Below are positions 48,353-60,826 of a DNA stretch of 64,000 bases, piece after piece. The translations under genes were made by a program, and so were the position numbers. The stretch is from positions 142,596,397-142,660,396 of the forward strand of contig NC_084800.1 in assembly GCF_963169125.1 (NCBI RefSeq), given 5' to 3'. The notes under the pieces are model-generated. The model saw only the letters and a program-made list of their open reading frames with translations. It made no database searches and had not been told where the DNA came from. Positions within the stretch are counted from its first letter, which is position 1. Every line of letters begins with the position of its first letter. Source of the stretch: Humulus lupulus (lineage: Eukaryota > Streptophyta > Magnoliopsida > Rosales > Cannabaceae).

Positions 48353-48365
48353 TTGGTATCAGAGC
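48353..48365 (+). other. Primer-binding site of element G
   Basis: TTGGTATCAGAGC starts two to three bases after the LTR, the sequence complementary to the 3' end of initiator tRNA-Met, as usual in chromoviruses. Confidence 0.85.
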
Positions 48366-51300
48366 CGTCTGGCTTTATGGGTTCCTGAAGATTAGCTGGA
48401 CATGTACACTCGCCGCTAAAGACAAGCTCGACTCAAGGGTTTGTAGTGGAATACATGAAATTGTATGCTTAAGTGCTTGAGTAAAACATGGGTGTATTAA
48501 TTTGTATGATTAATAGGGTGGATGAGATACTGATAGGGCCTGGCCCTTGACTGCTGTGTGATGCTATTAAGGCATGCTGTTTAGCATTGCTCTTGCATGT
48601 GGATGAATACATGGATAATGATGATATATGGATTGCGGGTTATTATATGTTTAAATTGAACTTATATGATATACCTGTTTCTTGGCATGGAGGGCATAAA
48701 AGGTATGAACGCATCTAGTGGTAAAGGAATTTGATAATTTATGTATAATATGGGTGTTTGATATGCTTTATGTGAGTTTGATTGTTATGATTATTTGGAT
48801 CTGCCCTTGGGATGGTTTTGGGTATAAACGCCAGGGCTGAGAAGTTTAGTTGGTGAAGACAGATTAATTCAGGGTGTATGTATTGAGAATGGTCAATTGG
48901 ATTCAGTTTTGGTTTTGGTAAGGATAGAAGATGACAGTTGGGGGTTGGACTCCTCCACCTGCCCTTGAGATTCGCAGCAGATGTTTGCTGATATATGAGT
49001 TAGGCTGTGAGGTCTGATAGAATGGATTGGATGGATGAAAAAGGTAAGTTAGTGAGGAGGAACAAACAAGAATTATTGTACGGAAGTCTTATTCTCTAGT
49101 TTCGAGGAAGGTTTGGGTTTGTTCAGGAATCAATTAATGAGTGAGTGTGGCTAATCCTGTTCTTAGTAACATGAGAAGGATAAATTGGGACAAAGTAGCC
49201 GTACTAGGTAGTTGTGGTAAAAGGGTGTCGAAAGTGGCAAGATAGTGGTGGTATGTATTGCCGAGTTTGGTGGGTTGGTCGATCCACTTTGGGTTATGGT
49301 ACAAATGGATGAAGTCAGAGATGATAAGTCATTTGTGAGTTAAACTCTGAGATGGTTGTCTGTGCTTGGGCAGTAGAGAGAGGGCCTCATTATCTAAGAT
49401 GAAAAGAATACAGGTGATGATATTTTCGTTCGTGGAAATGTAGTAAGTGTGGCTATTCGGTGATTGGAAGAATGAGAACCTTTTGTGGTTTTATGGCTCC
49501 TGGTTTGGACAGGAAGGGGGTTCAGTGTACAGGTTGGCCATTCAGGCAAGGAAGACTGGGATACTTTACTCATTTAAAGCCCAAGGTTAGTTTCTCAGAA
49601 GTGACCAGTGGATTGGATTGCCTTTGCTTTGGTTGGGAAAAAGAGCTGAAAGGATTTGGTGCTGTGCGTCTATTAGGAAGGATTTAGATGAGTATTTGTT
49701 GAGGAAAGTTAATATGTTATATAAGGGACAACCCTGGACAGTCATGAGTATCTCTTGAAGTATATTGATTGGACTGAATGGGAATTAAATTAGTCAATAG
49801 GAATGTAGATGAGAATGCAGTTTTCGGGCACAGCTTGGAACTTGGGTATGGAAGGAGTTGGTATCGGGGACGCAATGAGGGATGATATTAGGTTGGCTTA
49901 AGGAATTATTGAGTCACCTGGAGAAGTATGCGACTTATAAGTGAATTGGGTAGAGTATTGTGTCATGGGACTTGTAGATGTTGCCTATTAGGGATGAAGA
50001 GTTTAAATGCCTCGTTACAAGACAGGACAATGTCTTCAGGAGTTGATTATTGATCTGGTTATTACTAGATAAGGATCAAGGAAAGAGACATCTCAGGAAT
50101 TATTACTTGTACCGAGAGGGGTGTGATGTATTAACAGTAAGGATTCCTAATCACTTGATACTTCAACAACATGGGAAAGTCTGACAGGCATAGAGTGGAG
50201 AAATGACATGGATGGGTTGTATTCAGATTCACTGGTGATAGGGTAAACCACTCCCCAGCTAGAGGTAGAACATGAACGACTACTATACTGATGATATCGC
50301 GACTGAAGCAGCAGGGTTAGAGGTAAGGCTTCAGAATGTATTAACTTCGTTCTTCAAAGGTATTCAAGATTCAGCTACAGGAAGAGAAGGGATTTGATTG
50401 GAAGCACACTAAGATCAATGAACATATCAGCTACTACTTGGAGTATCCTCGAAGACAGTCATAACGTAAGGATTTTGAGTATGAAGAGTTCGTCAAGTAT
50501 GGGGAACAGTGATGGGTTGTAAGAAAGGAGCAGTAACTCTTGAGTTTAAAAGGGGAGATCCTCACAGTGGTTAGTATTGGTACCTGGAGTGGGAAATCTG
50601 TTGCAAGGGAAAGGTTAGAACTTTAGCTAGTATGATGAATACTACTTGAATTGTATCAGTGGGGCAAGACAGACTGGATTAGTTTGTGGGATTCCATATG
50701 AGTGTCCAAGAAATTTGTCAAGAAGTACGTCTGCGTAAAGAGATGGAATGGTGATAAGATTGGTGTCAGTGATAGAATTAAATCTAAGACGCTGTATTGA
50801 ACGATTTAACAAAGCAGTGAGAGTTAAGGTCTCAATTGTTGAGTAGGATGACGTTCCTCAGGAAGGATCTTTGATCTGGTTAATACCAGCTAGAGATCAG
50901 GAATAGTTAAGGATCTTTGATCTGGTTAATACTAGCTAGAGATCAGGAATAGTTAAGGATCTTTGATCTGGTTATTACCAGCTAGAGATCGGGTGCAGTT
51001 AGGGATCTTTGACCTGGTTATTACCAGTTGGAGATCAGGGAAGAGGATAGGTAGGAGGTTGCTATTACATTAGATAAGGGCACTAAGGATGCTGAGTTAT
51101 GTGTTGAGGGTTTGGTCAATGCCAAACTATTTTTGTGAAATAGGTGGAAAGAGTATCCAAAGATTATCTGAATTGGACTTGTAATTGTCTTGATCGACGG
51201 CACAGTGATGTATTCTGGTTAGAACTTTGTTAAGGTTGAAGAATGCCTTGGAAGTAAGAGTTTCCCTAGGCAAGCATGATGGTACATGTAGTTGGGTTGA

Positions 51301-52498
51301 GTTCCACGTCTTTGTACAGATTAGAAATGGTTGCTATGTTGCTTTAACACCTCAAGACAGGAGGAAGTGATGGTCTATGCATGATGTTGGTTAAAGGATC
51401 CGACTAGAACTAGAGTGGAGTTTCTAGTAGGCTTAATAGCCAGTGGATACTTGGAATTATTATTGTATACAGGAACAAGAACGACAGTTAAGGAAATCCC
51501 AGATGAAAGGAATTAAAGGCAAGTCTTGATTGAGTTAGCTAAGGATTCTACAGTGTTACGTATAAGTTTATTGTGATATAAGGACCAAATCTGGACTCTG
51601 GTGGACACCAAAATTACATGGAAATTCTGGATGAATCTCATACTACTCTCTTGGTCTTCTCGTCCAGACATTATGAAAAGGTATAATAATTTGAAGGTTT
51701 TGTATTGGAGGCCTAGGTGGAGAGGAATATAATGAATGAGGAACAAAATTCTTAACCTGATAGCAGTTCGTGATAGGCATCGCAGCCTTTGAGTATGTTA
51801 TAATGAGAATAAGGAAATATCGTGATAGGTATCGCAGAGAGACTGCCAAGACGGTTGGGTCATCATGGATCAGCATCTGGGGAGAATTTGCTTTTATCAG
51901 TAAGGATAATTTAAACAGCTGACCAGTATTCAGAACTTCGAGCGAGATGGGTGGTAAGCCTCCATGGAATTCAGAGTTAATTTCATTGAACAAGGACTTT
52001 ATCTTACTCTCAGGTCTTGGGAGGATTAAGAAAGGCGATGAACAGATAATCGGAATCTGATGAGTTTTATTATTTACAGACTAATGGTAAATTAAAGAGA
52101 AAGGGAGTTATCCAGTTATTGGAAGAACACTTGATAAAATGGAATATAAGAAGGATTGTATATCATCCCTTCATTGGAATGAGATAAGTGATATGTTGTA
52201 TTTGGATCTGGGGTAGATCAGGGGATCATTGAGATTATTAAAAGATTAGAGCATGGGTTGGAGAAACCCATGTGTTGATTGATAAGGATCTACAGATAAA
52301 GATGAAGATAATCTATGTGGAGTGACTGGTTCAATCATGGGATTGAAAGAATGAGATTCTGGGGAATAAGATTGTACCTCGAGTTTAGGTAACACACTAG
52401 AAATGGTAGGGTCAAGGAATGACCGGGATAACTGGAATCAGTTATGTGGAAGTGGTGTTCCGGGCAGTTCAGATAAAATTTCGAGGACGAAATTTCTG
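48366..52498 (+). other. Non-coding interior of element G with scrambled pol remnants
   Basis: No gag or protease is recognised. Decayed Tekay pol fragments appear in correct order but heavily mutated: an RT word like GATCTGGTTATTAC near 50,055, integrase-finger region near 51,575-51,720 (GATGAATCTCATACTACTC), integrase core near 51,930-52,140, and an end like CAGTTCAGATAAAATTTCG near 52,470. Between 48,400 and 50,000 nothing coding is recognised. The decay is much greater than that of the LTRs, so the interior was already dead before this copy inserted. Confidence 0.75.
50863..51045 (+). repeat. 46-bp tandem repeat, four copies, derived from an RT motif
   Basis: AAGGATCTTTGATCTGGTTA starts at 50,863, 50,909 and 50,955, with a fourth, diverged copy at about 51,000. 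Each unit goes on to ACCAGCTAGAGATCAGG. The same words encode the DLRSGYHQ region of RT in element E (near 335-360). 46 is not a multiple of three, so the array is not coding. Confidence 0.9.
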
Positions 52499-52514
52499 TA
52501 AGGAGGGGATAGTT
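52499..52514 (+). other. Polypurine tract of element G
   Basis: GTAAGGAGGGGATAGT next to the 3' LTR, identical to that of element F although the coding regions are dead, which fits selection on sequences needed in cis. Confidence 0.88.
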
Positions 52515-55101
52515 GTAACGACCCAAATTCCCTAATGAGGTTTAGGACCTTGATTAGGAGGCCGGGAGGGCCATAATTGATTTATTGTGCTATTATATGA
52601 TTATATGCATGATTATGTGGGTCATATTATTATATGATGATAAAAGCATGCATGGGGCTATATACTCTGCTGTGAGGGTAATATGGTAATTTGGCTCATT
52701 GAGAGCGTAATTGCATACTTGTGTATATATTGGTAAGCTAAAGTTGAGACCACATTATTATGTGGATATATCTGTGATCTGCGACTTGAGACGATCCTAG
52801 TGAGCAAATTAGCGAAAAAGTCATGGCGGGGATTTATACCCGGCTCGGGGTGAGCCTAGGGGTATAAACGGGAATTTAGTGAGCATATTGGAGTCTATTT
52901 TTAACATCGAGGAATATATTTGGAGATTAGTTAGGTATCGGGAATTAAGTGGTAAATATTTAAGACACTTGAGGAATTAGTGGGAATCGGGAGCAATGAC
53001 TAAAATGCCCTTAGAATGTTTAAAGGTTTAGTTATTATTGGGAGGGCAAGGTAGTCATTTGGCTTACTTAAGGTTAGGCTATGTTCTGCTTTTTGATGTT
53101 AGTGGAGGTTGTAGATAAACTTAGAAACTTAAGGAAAAGAAAAGAAGAAGGAAAGAAAGGAAAACAGAACACTTAGAGTTGTCTCACTCTCTCTCATTCG
53201 GCTGGGTCATCTCTTCACCATTCCTTGTGGGTTTTGGAGCTGGAATCCTAGAGCAAGCTCAGGATGGAGCTTAGGGCTAGGGACTTTGGTGAAGCTCGAA
53301 GAACTAGCAGAATTAAGCCAGTCAATTGAGGTAAGTTTTAAGGTTTTCTTATGTGAATTTCTGGGTTTTAATGAGATAGTTTTTAAGTTTGAGTTTTGGA
53401 TGGAATAAAGGGATATGAACCTGAGGAGTTGAAGGGCTTGAAGCTGGTTGGATGCTAGAACGATTCTACAGCTGAGGTAAGGATTAATTTGAATTTTGAT
53501 GGTTGAATTTGAGAGTTTTCATGGCTGGTTTTGAGTTTGTGGGTTTGAAATTTCAGAAGTTGGAATTGGGATTTTGGTGAGTCTTAGGCTGGATTTTTTG
53601 TTGGGTTGTGTTGTCTAAATCATTATAATGTTGTTATTATTAATTGGTTTTGAGTTGGGGGATTTAGGATGGTTTTAGGTGAGGTTTAGAGATTGAAAAT
53701 GGTGGTTTTTCTGGGTTCGAAGGGTCGGGCCGCGGCATGGTTCTTGGTGAGCCGCGGCCCTTCGATGTTGTGGCATGCTGAGGAAGGAGGGCGGGCCGCG
53801 GCATGGTCCAAGCAGTGCCGCGGCCCTTACCTATTTTTGTGCCCATGGAGGGTTCTGTCAGGGGCCATGCCGCGGCGCTTAAGGGATTTTGGGATTTTGA
53901 GAATTTAGGCTTGGGAATTTAACCTAGGGTGCTCGGGGTTGAGTCTTTTACCATATTTGGTGAAGTTCAATGTTCCGAGGACTAGAACTTGGTTTAGAAG
54001 CTCATTTAAGATTATTAATGGTAACCTTTATCTTGGTTGTGACTAGGTGCTAAGCTAGGGCTCGGGGATCAGATCGCGCTCAAGGAACATCGCTTATAAC
54101 TAGCTCGTTTGAAAGCCAAAGGTAAGAAAGCTGCACCTGATTATGTGGCTAGGTTGGGACTAAGTGTTCCCTATGTTTGTATGCATTGTTATGTGAATGT
54201 GATTAACCATGTGGACACGATGGGACTAAGAGCTCCCTACATTTGTATATCATGTCATGAGATGGTATTATTATGCCATGGGACATGCGATAACCGGCCT
54301 AAGAGTGTCGAAATCAATACTTGCGCACAGGGCGCGGCTCAGCCACTGGTAGCTGAGGCAGCTTATCTATCACTGAGCTCGGTTAAGCTGGCCGGAGTCA
54401 GTGAGTATTACACTGGGGGCGGCCCAAGAGAGCCGAAGACAGTGTGTTAAATAGAGGGTGCGACTAAGGGCGCTAACCCTGAATATCATGTGATGATGTG
54501 ATAATCTGTTGATTATGATCGTGAGTATTGTGCTTTGAACATGATTTGTTGGCTGTTTGGATGACAAACTATGAATCTGTTGTATGTTATCACTGATTAG
54601 ATAAATGTTATGAAATGTTGAATTCCTGGTTGTGCATTGTGGGATATTTGATAAATGATGTTGATCTTGCTATATTATCATACTTTCTTGCTGGGCCTCG
54701 GCTCACGGGTGCTACGTGGTGCAGGTAAAAGCGAGGGTAGGCTGAGTCAACCATGAGTTGGAGAGCTCTGGGGGCGAGGTGTACATTGTCAGCTGCTCGG
54801 CCGCCACGGTCGAGGGATTGTACAGGGACGGAAACCTAAAATGTGTCTTTTGCCATTAGAGTGGCCTGAATTATTTGTGACTCTAGAAATTTGCTGTAAT
54901 TAAGTCATCTAAACCCTGTTTCAAGTTTCTATGTATTAAACCATCATTTTTAAATGAAAATAGCCTGTTTGTGACCAAAATCTTTTATTCCTAATCTGTT
55001 GATGATGTTGGATTCACGCTTTGTTTAAATGACTTGATTAGCAAGTCTTGCACTATTTTAAAACACACAGTGTAACGGTCTTGGTTATCCAGGGCGTTAC
55101 A
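52515..55101 (+). mobile_element. 3' LTR of element G
   Basis: 2587 bp, near-identical to 45,763-48,350; the one missing base is a G near 52,560. Palindrome at 52,750-52,765. It is followed by ATATC and then the gag/protease sequence of element F on the opposite strand. Confidence 0.95.
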
Positions 55102-56549
55102 ATATCAAAGTCAGTCATAACCAACTCTATAAGATCCACTGACAACTCTTTGCCCTCCACTATCACTGGCAAAGATCTGACCCACCTCCTGGATACAACC
55201 AGCTCCCCAGTGGGTAACAAAGTACCAAACCCCACAACATAGAAATCACAAGGTCTACACAATCTATCAATAATACTACTAGCAACAAAGGAATGTGTGG
55301 CACCAGAGTCAATCAATACATTATAAGTAGTTCCTGCACTAAGAAGCTGACCTGTAACAACTGAGGGCGAAGCCTCAGCTTCTACTTGAGTCAAAGCAAA
55401 CACTCGCGCTGGGGCCGAGCTGTCTGCCTTCCTGGGCTCTTCCTTTCTTGCCTTAGGGCAATCCTTTTTCAGATGACCCACTGCTCCACAAGAGAAGCAG
55501 GCCCTTGCCTTACACTCTCCCAAGTGATGCCTCTTGCATCTAGGACACTCGGGATAAGACTTCCAGGCTTCACTGCCCCCAGGACGACCTATTGTAATAC
55601 CACGAGGTCTCCTGTCAGGACCTGGAACCAGGAAGGTGTCAGGAACCTTCCTCTTCTGATCACTGGGGCCAACACCCCGACCAGAACCCACAAATGGAGG
55701 ACCTGGCCTCCTAAAATCCCTTCTGGATACATTGTCACGCCAGATCTTAATCTCTGTGGTTTCAGCTGTAAGCGCCTTCTCCACCACCTGTGCATAAGTA
55801 GTCACTCCTGCCATAGTGGTGATGCGCACATCTCGGGCTAACCTGGGCTGTAGCCCCTGTAAGAAACGCTCTCTCCTGGTCCCATCAGTGGGTACCAACT
55901 CCTTGGAAAACTTTGCCAAACGGTCAAACCTTAAGGCATACTCGGTTACTGATAAGCTTCCCTGAAGTAGCCTCATAAATTCATCAGCCTTCACCGCTCT
56001 AATGGCGTCATTGTAATACTTTTCATTGAACAAGGTTTGAAATTCCTCCCAGCTCAGGAGATTAACATCCTTGGTCTGGCCAACCACTTCCCACCAAATC
56101 CGGGCATCTTCCCGAAACATATAGGCAGCACAGGCCACCCTCTCAGTACCAACTACCTTCATAAAGTCCAGAACAGTGGTAATCATGCTCATCCATTGTT
56201 CAGCTTTGGTAGGATCGGCACTGCCTTCAAACACAGGAGGTTGTTGTTTCCTGAACCGCTCATAAAGAGGTTCCAATCTGTTTTCAACCCCAGGCTGCTG
56301 CCCAATAACTGGCACCGACATAGAAGGTGCCTCTGCAACACTGGCCACCACAGGCACTTGCTGCTGTCTTAGGAGACGAAGCTCCTCTCCCTGTTTTAAC
56401 ACTGTAGCCTGCAACTCCTCAAACAACTGTTGCCAGTTTGCAGGTGCTGGCTGTGGAATCTGAGATTGGTCATTCCCTTGACCCTGACTGTTATTATTCT
56501 GGCCTGGATCACTCTGGCCAGCTGACATGTTTGTCTGTCCTGAGTTCAT
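55102..56549 (-). pseudogene. gag: Tekay-type gag and protease of element F
   Basis: From ATG at 56,547-56,549 an open frame runs uninterrupted to element G at 55,101, about 482 codons. Gln/Asn-rich N-terminus, a short coiled coil (LQATVLKQGEELRLLRQQQ), then the retrotransposon-gag core (about 56,260-55,780, with YYNDAIRAVKADEFM and SLSVTEYALRFDRLA). A Cys/His cluster and CCHC knuckle CFSCGAVGHLKKDC lie near 55,460-55,505, and the aspartic protease site VLIDSGATHSF near 55,280-55,315. Pol continues at 45,762, and ATATC at both ends shows that the break is only the insertion. No stop codon occurs in this half. The start is the first ATG after the leader and fits relatives in length. Confidence 0.93.
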
Positions 56550-56593
56550 TCTGTCACTGATACCTTACTGAAACAATAATCAATACGGCCAGT

Positions 56594-56905
56594 CAGGTAG
56601 TAATAACTAAACATCTTGCCGCCTCACGGTCCAAGAACAACAGACAACTATCACATTCCACAGTCATTCAGTATTCACAAGCAGATACATGTTTATGACA
56701 CTCAGCACTCAGCATGTATCACATAATAACTTATAAACAACCATGCTTACAGGTAGTAATAACTAAACCTCTTGCCGCCTCACGGTCCAAGAACAACAGA
56801 CAACTATCACATTCCACAGTCATTCAGTATTCACAAGCAGATACATGTTTATGGCACTCAACACTCAGCATGTATCACATAATAACTTATAAACAACCAT
56901 ACTAA
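56594..56905 (-). repeat. 156-bp tandem duplication in leader of element F
   Basis: Two copies starting CAGGTAGTAATAACTAAAC at 56,594 and 56,750, each containing CTTGCCGCCTCACGGTCC and AGTATTCACAAGCAGATAC. Few differences. They lie between the 5' LTR and the gag start, in the RNA leader. Confidence 0.9.
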
Positions 56906-57128
56906 TAAGCAGGCGCCAGCAATCTCAGTACTAATCAGTACACATTTGCTGAAGATATAATATCTCAGGGCCCAAGCTCAACATAATATCTCATGCACAC
57001 AGGTAAAGCATATATGTCACATTTAAGAAATTATACATGTAACCACTTAGATAGCTACCAAACCATGAGTCGAGCTTGACTTCGGTGATGTGTGTACATA
57101 CCCAGCCAGTCTACAGGAACCCTAACCT

Positions 57129-57150
57129 TGGCATTGCACTGATACCAAGT
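57129..57150 (-). other. Primer-binding site of element F
   Basis: On the minus strand TTGGTATCAGTGCAATGCC follows the 5' LTR after two bases. The first ten or so bases match initiator tRNA-Met; later bases differ from the TGGTATCAGAGC of element G. Confidence 0.8.
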
Positions 57151-59418
57151 TGTAACGCCCTGGTTACCCCAGAACAGTTACGGTGAACCGGAAATTTGAC
57201 CCGCTACCCGAGTCCTTTGGTTAAAAACGTGATCTAAGTGTTATTATCAGGTTAAGGTAGAAAACCAGACAAAAGGAAAGGGTACATTTCATTAAGTAAA
57301 TAAAATGCTCATGAGCCTTTCAAAATGTTTACAAGTAGTTCGTGATACAAAAGAGTCGCTACCGTTCCAAATTTACAATTCCCGCCGGCCTAAGCGGCAA
57401 AAATAGGGTAAACCCCTAGTCCCTCTGAGTACTCCTTGACCGTGGCGGTCAAGCGGCCCTGTATGTACACAACATCGCCCAAGCTCCCCACTCAGGGCTG
57501 GTTAAGCTTTTCCTTCCCTTTACCTGCACCACATAGCACCCATGATCCAAGGCCCAGCAAGAAAACACAATAAGACATGATATAATATCAACAATGATCA
57601 TAATAACCCTTTAGGACTCTCAGTCCAAACAAATAGGTGACAATAGCCAAAAGCCACGATAATGAGCAACGCTCCCTCTAGCCATGTGATGATAGGGTCA
57701 CCAGGGCTTAACAAATAAGAAATTCTTTCATATGTTTGATCAGGACAGGTGCATGGTGATTAGTCACCAACATAACCTTCCTCATGACTCTAGAGTCGAA
57801 GCTATGGACAACGTCCCTTAGCCACGTGACTAACGGTCACCGGGGTCGTATACCTTGGCTATAGACATTTGGTTGTAAACCAGGCAAGCGCTTATAAGTT
57901 CTTCGACCTTAGGGCCGGTCCCGCATTAATGCCATAGAGCCATTCAATGCGTGATCATCGACTTTAGAGTCGGTCCCTGACTAGTCAGTGCCATAAACAA
58001 GTAATCAGCGTTCACTAGCATTTAATATGCAATCCATGTCCACATATATCAACCAACATGCCACAATATCAAACCATGCATGTCATATATCCACACAGGG
58101 TGCAACTATATTCTTACACTGTTTTCTTACCTCAAGTTCGAGCGAGAAGTATGATAAAGACGACCCCTGAGAACGATCGATCTTTTAGTTCCTTAGCGAT
58201 TACCTAATCACAACCAATTATAACCTCCATTAATGAGAATCCACAATAATAGGGTCTTAACCTAAGCACCACCCTCGGGACCTCGAAACATGCTCACACG
58301 GTGAGTAGATTCGATCCTGGGCTTTAAGGATTGAAACCCCAAGTCAAAAACCCTCAAAAACACTCAAAACTAGGTTTGGAAGGAACAGGGTAGCACTACA
58401 GCGCTCAACCCCTAGCGCCACAGCGCTCTACTCAGAACCTCCCAAGCGCCAGAAAGCCTCCTGAGGAGCGCTACAGCGCCCTAGGGTGGGCGCTGTAGCG
58501 CTACCTCCAGGCCCAAACTCCCCTGAACCGACCTTCTTTAACTCCTTCGATTCTAACTCGATTTCCAAGCTTCCAAATCCTATTCTTGATGCCAAAAGAA
58601 CCCAAAAACCATCCCAACACACCCCAAACATCACAAGCATGGGAACCCTAGCCAAAACTCCCAACAAAACCATGAATTCATCCTAGAAATCTCAGCTGCA
58701 AAATAAAACCTGAACAGGGAAAACCAGAGAAAACCATGGCTAGAAACTTACCCAAAGCTTGGCTTATGATGGTCTTCAATGGTGGAACACACTCCCAAAC
58801 TCCCAAGGTTTGCTTCCCAAGCTTGAATCCTCAAAATTGGTTCAAAAAACACAAAGAACAGTGAGGAGAAGAAGGTACGAGAGAACTCCTTGCATACTCT
58901 GTTTTTTTCCACTATTTTCTTCAGCCATCAAGTGTTATATCTATCCTAGGGGTGAAATGTCCATTTTACCCCTAGGTCAATTAATAGTTCCTAAAGACTC
59001 CCAAGGGCATAACTGGTACTTTCCTCCTAACTCGTTAATCATGATTAACGCTCTCCAATTCCCGCTATTCTCAATAATCATAAACACTAATAATTCACAT
59101 CCCGTTACCCTTTATCTCCTGGTAACGCTCTAATCATCAAAATCACCCCGAGACTCAACCCAAGTCCCGACACTTAAACCTGTTGTGACTAAACCGCTAA
59201 TCAATATTCTACGATCGTCTCATGTCGAATAGCTCGAACAAACCCACATCATAATGTGGTCTCAACATATATCACCAACATGCATACAATTAACATTATA
59301 TTATAATATAATTCTCATAAACATACATAAACACGTTTAATGGCGTAATTAAACAATTATGGCCCTCCCGGCCTACCAACCCGGCCATTAACCATAATAG
59401 GGAATCCAGGGCATTACA
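57151..59418 (-). mobile_element. 5' LTR of element F
   Basis: 2268 bp, partner of 40,326-42,600, with the palindrome at 59,244-59,259, the GC-rich block at 58,385-58,510 and complements of the donor-like sites near 57,519, 58,125 and 58,747. Followed by ATCTC and the next exon of element A's antisense gene. Confidence 0.93.
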
Positions 59419-59647
59419 ATCTCATCGCCTGAAAAGAACAAAAAAGGGATCAGTTTTCAAATAAAGTAAAAAACATACACAAAGGAAATAAATAAAGATC
59501 CTACCCTCCAGGCTGGGGGAAGAGTCTATTATCACGACCTCCGGCCTTGGGACTACTGGAGGAGAAGGAGAATCTAAGTATAATATTTCTTGGACTCTAG
59601 GAGGTTCAGGCTCACACTCTACCTCAGGGCTAGACTCATCTACATAC
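59419..59647 (-). pseudogene. Antisense gene of Tat element A, upstream piece
   Basis: Matches element B at about 35,530-35,770. On the minus strand an acidic exon (ending CTGGAGG) is followed by an intron at 59,429-59,504 and the first ten bases of the linker exon, which continues at 40,325 on the other side of element F. The piece is cut at 59,647 by a copia LTR. The conserved N-terminal domain of A is not seen in the window. Confidence 0.75.
59429..59504 (-). other. GT-AG intron before linker (element A)
   Basis: Minus-strand donor TGGAGG|GTAGGATC and acceptor TTCTTTTCAG|GCGATG, 76 nt, homologous to 35,537-35,622 in element B. Confidence 0.75.
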
Positions 59648-60826
59648 TGTTATATTATTTTATAATATAATGTAATATTATATTATATTATATTATAATA
59701 TAATGTTTTAGATTAAATAAATGTTACAAAGAGTGTCACATATTGTAACATATAATAGAGAGTTACAATATTTAGATATATGTGATATATCCAAATATGT
59801 AACATCTTTGGTGTTACAAATTTGTAACTTGCAAATATTACCCTTTATTGTGTAAATTAAGTGTTACACAATATTGAGATGAATTTCATAAAGCCATATG
59901 TGAAATGGCTGTTAGAGATATGATTTTAACCCCAATCATGTGTTTTGGGGGTTACAAAATCAATTGGGAGGGTGTAGAATCGTTTGGAAAAACAACACAA
60001 AAATGTGTGTTGAAAATGGTCAGTGGTCGCAGCCACAGGAAGTTGGTGGTCACGGCCTGTGGGACAGAGAGCAGTGGTAGCAGCCTCTGATGTCCCTGGC
60101 TACGGCCACAGGTGCATTTCAGGCCAGTTTTTCAGTTTTTTCAATCTTTGTTGAATGTCTCAAAAAACTCAAATAACTCCCAAATCTCATTTTTAATTCC
60201 ATATTAATCCAATTAAACATTGGTAACATCCATGGGGGTTGGTGGGATTTGAAATTCAAAGGGTGTCTCTAAACTCTATAAATAGGAGCCTATAGCTCAC
60301 TTGATAGACACAACATTTCTATCCATTGGAGCACTTGGCTAGAAACACCTTGAGGCTTGATAATTCCATAAAGAATTTCCTTTAATTTGAGAGAGATCCC
60401 TTAGTGTTTGAGTTAGGGGGAAACAAGCTTTTGGACAAAGGTTTTAAACCTTGTTCAAGCTGGTGATCCCCAACCCTCTTCACTTAGGTTGTGTAAGTGA
60501 GAGTTTACTTGTGTTTCTGTTCTTACATTTTATTCTATTGCTTTTCTTCTTATTCTCTTGTTCTATTTACTTGTAACTTTTGTTTGGAGTTGTAATCTTC
60601 TCTTTTGTTTCAAACACCTTTACTTTACTTGTAATCTTTTGCTTAGAGTTGTATTCTCACTATTCACTTCTTCTTCATCATATTCTTCCTTTTCTTTGTT
60701 TATTTGTATTTTTTAGTTATAGAGGTGTAACTTTATTTAATCAATCATTATTTATTTGTAATATTATTGCCAAGAGTTGTATTATCTTACTATTTCCATT
60801 GAGGCAAATACATATTTTTCCTAACA
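59648..60826 (+). mobile_element. Probable copia LTR
   Basis: Starts TGTTATATTATTTTATAA and ends TTTTCCTAACA, giving the short inverted ends TGTTA/TAACA. It carries a TATA box CTCTATAAATAGG at about 60,276-60,288, followed by T-rich sequence with repeated TTGTAATCTTTTG/TTGTAATCTTC words. A copia gag start follows at 60,856. It holds a GC-rich block at 60,024-60,110. No second LTR is present, so ends rest on motif and context. Confidence 0.6.

Larger units (their letters stand above)
45763..55101 (+). mobile_element. Element G: young non-coding LTR retrotransposon, TSD ATATC
   Basis: LTRs 45,763-48,350 and 52,515-55,101, primer site 48,353-48,365, polypurine tract 52,499-52,514, and target duplication ATATC at 45,758-45,762 and 55,102-55,106. 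The interior of 4164 bp has no open frame longer than about 116 codons and none that matches gag or pol. Short decayed pieces of Tekay RT and integrase are visible in all frames. The LTRs differ by about seven substitutions and one base of length, so this is the youngest insertion here. It must have used proteins from another element. It is inserted in the protease region of element F. Confidence 0.95.
40326..59418 (-). mobile_element. Tekay element F, full length, split by element G
   Basis: A complete minus-strand chromovirus: 5' LTR 57,151-59,418, primer site, leader, gag, pol, polypurine tract and 3' LTR 40,326-42,600. ATCTC lies on both sides (40,321-40,325 and 59,419-59,423). It is inserted in the antisense gene of Tat element A and is itself interrupted at 45,763-55,101 by element G. 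Without G it would be about 9.75 kb. The two LTRs differ at roughly 50 positions and one 7-bp length difference by eye count, about 2%. Confidence 0.95.
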
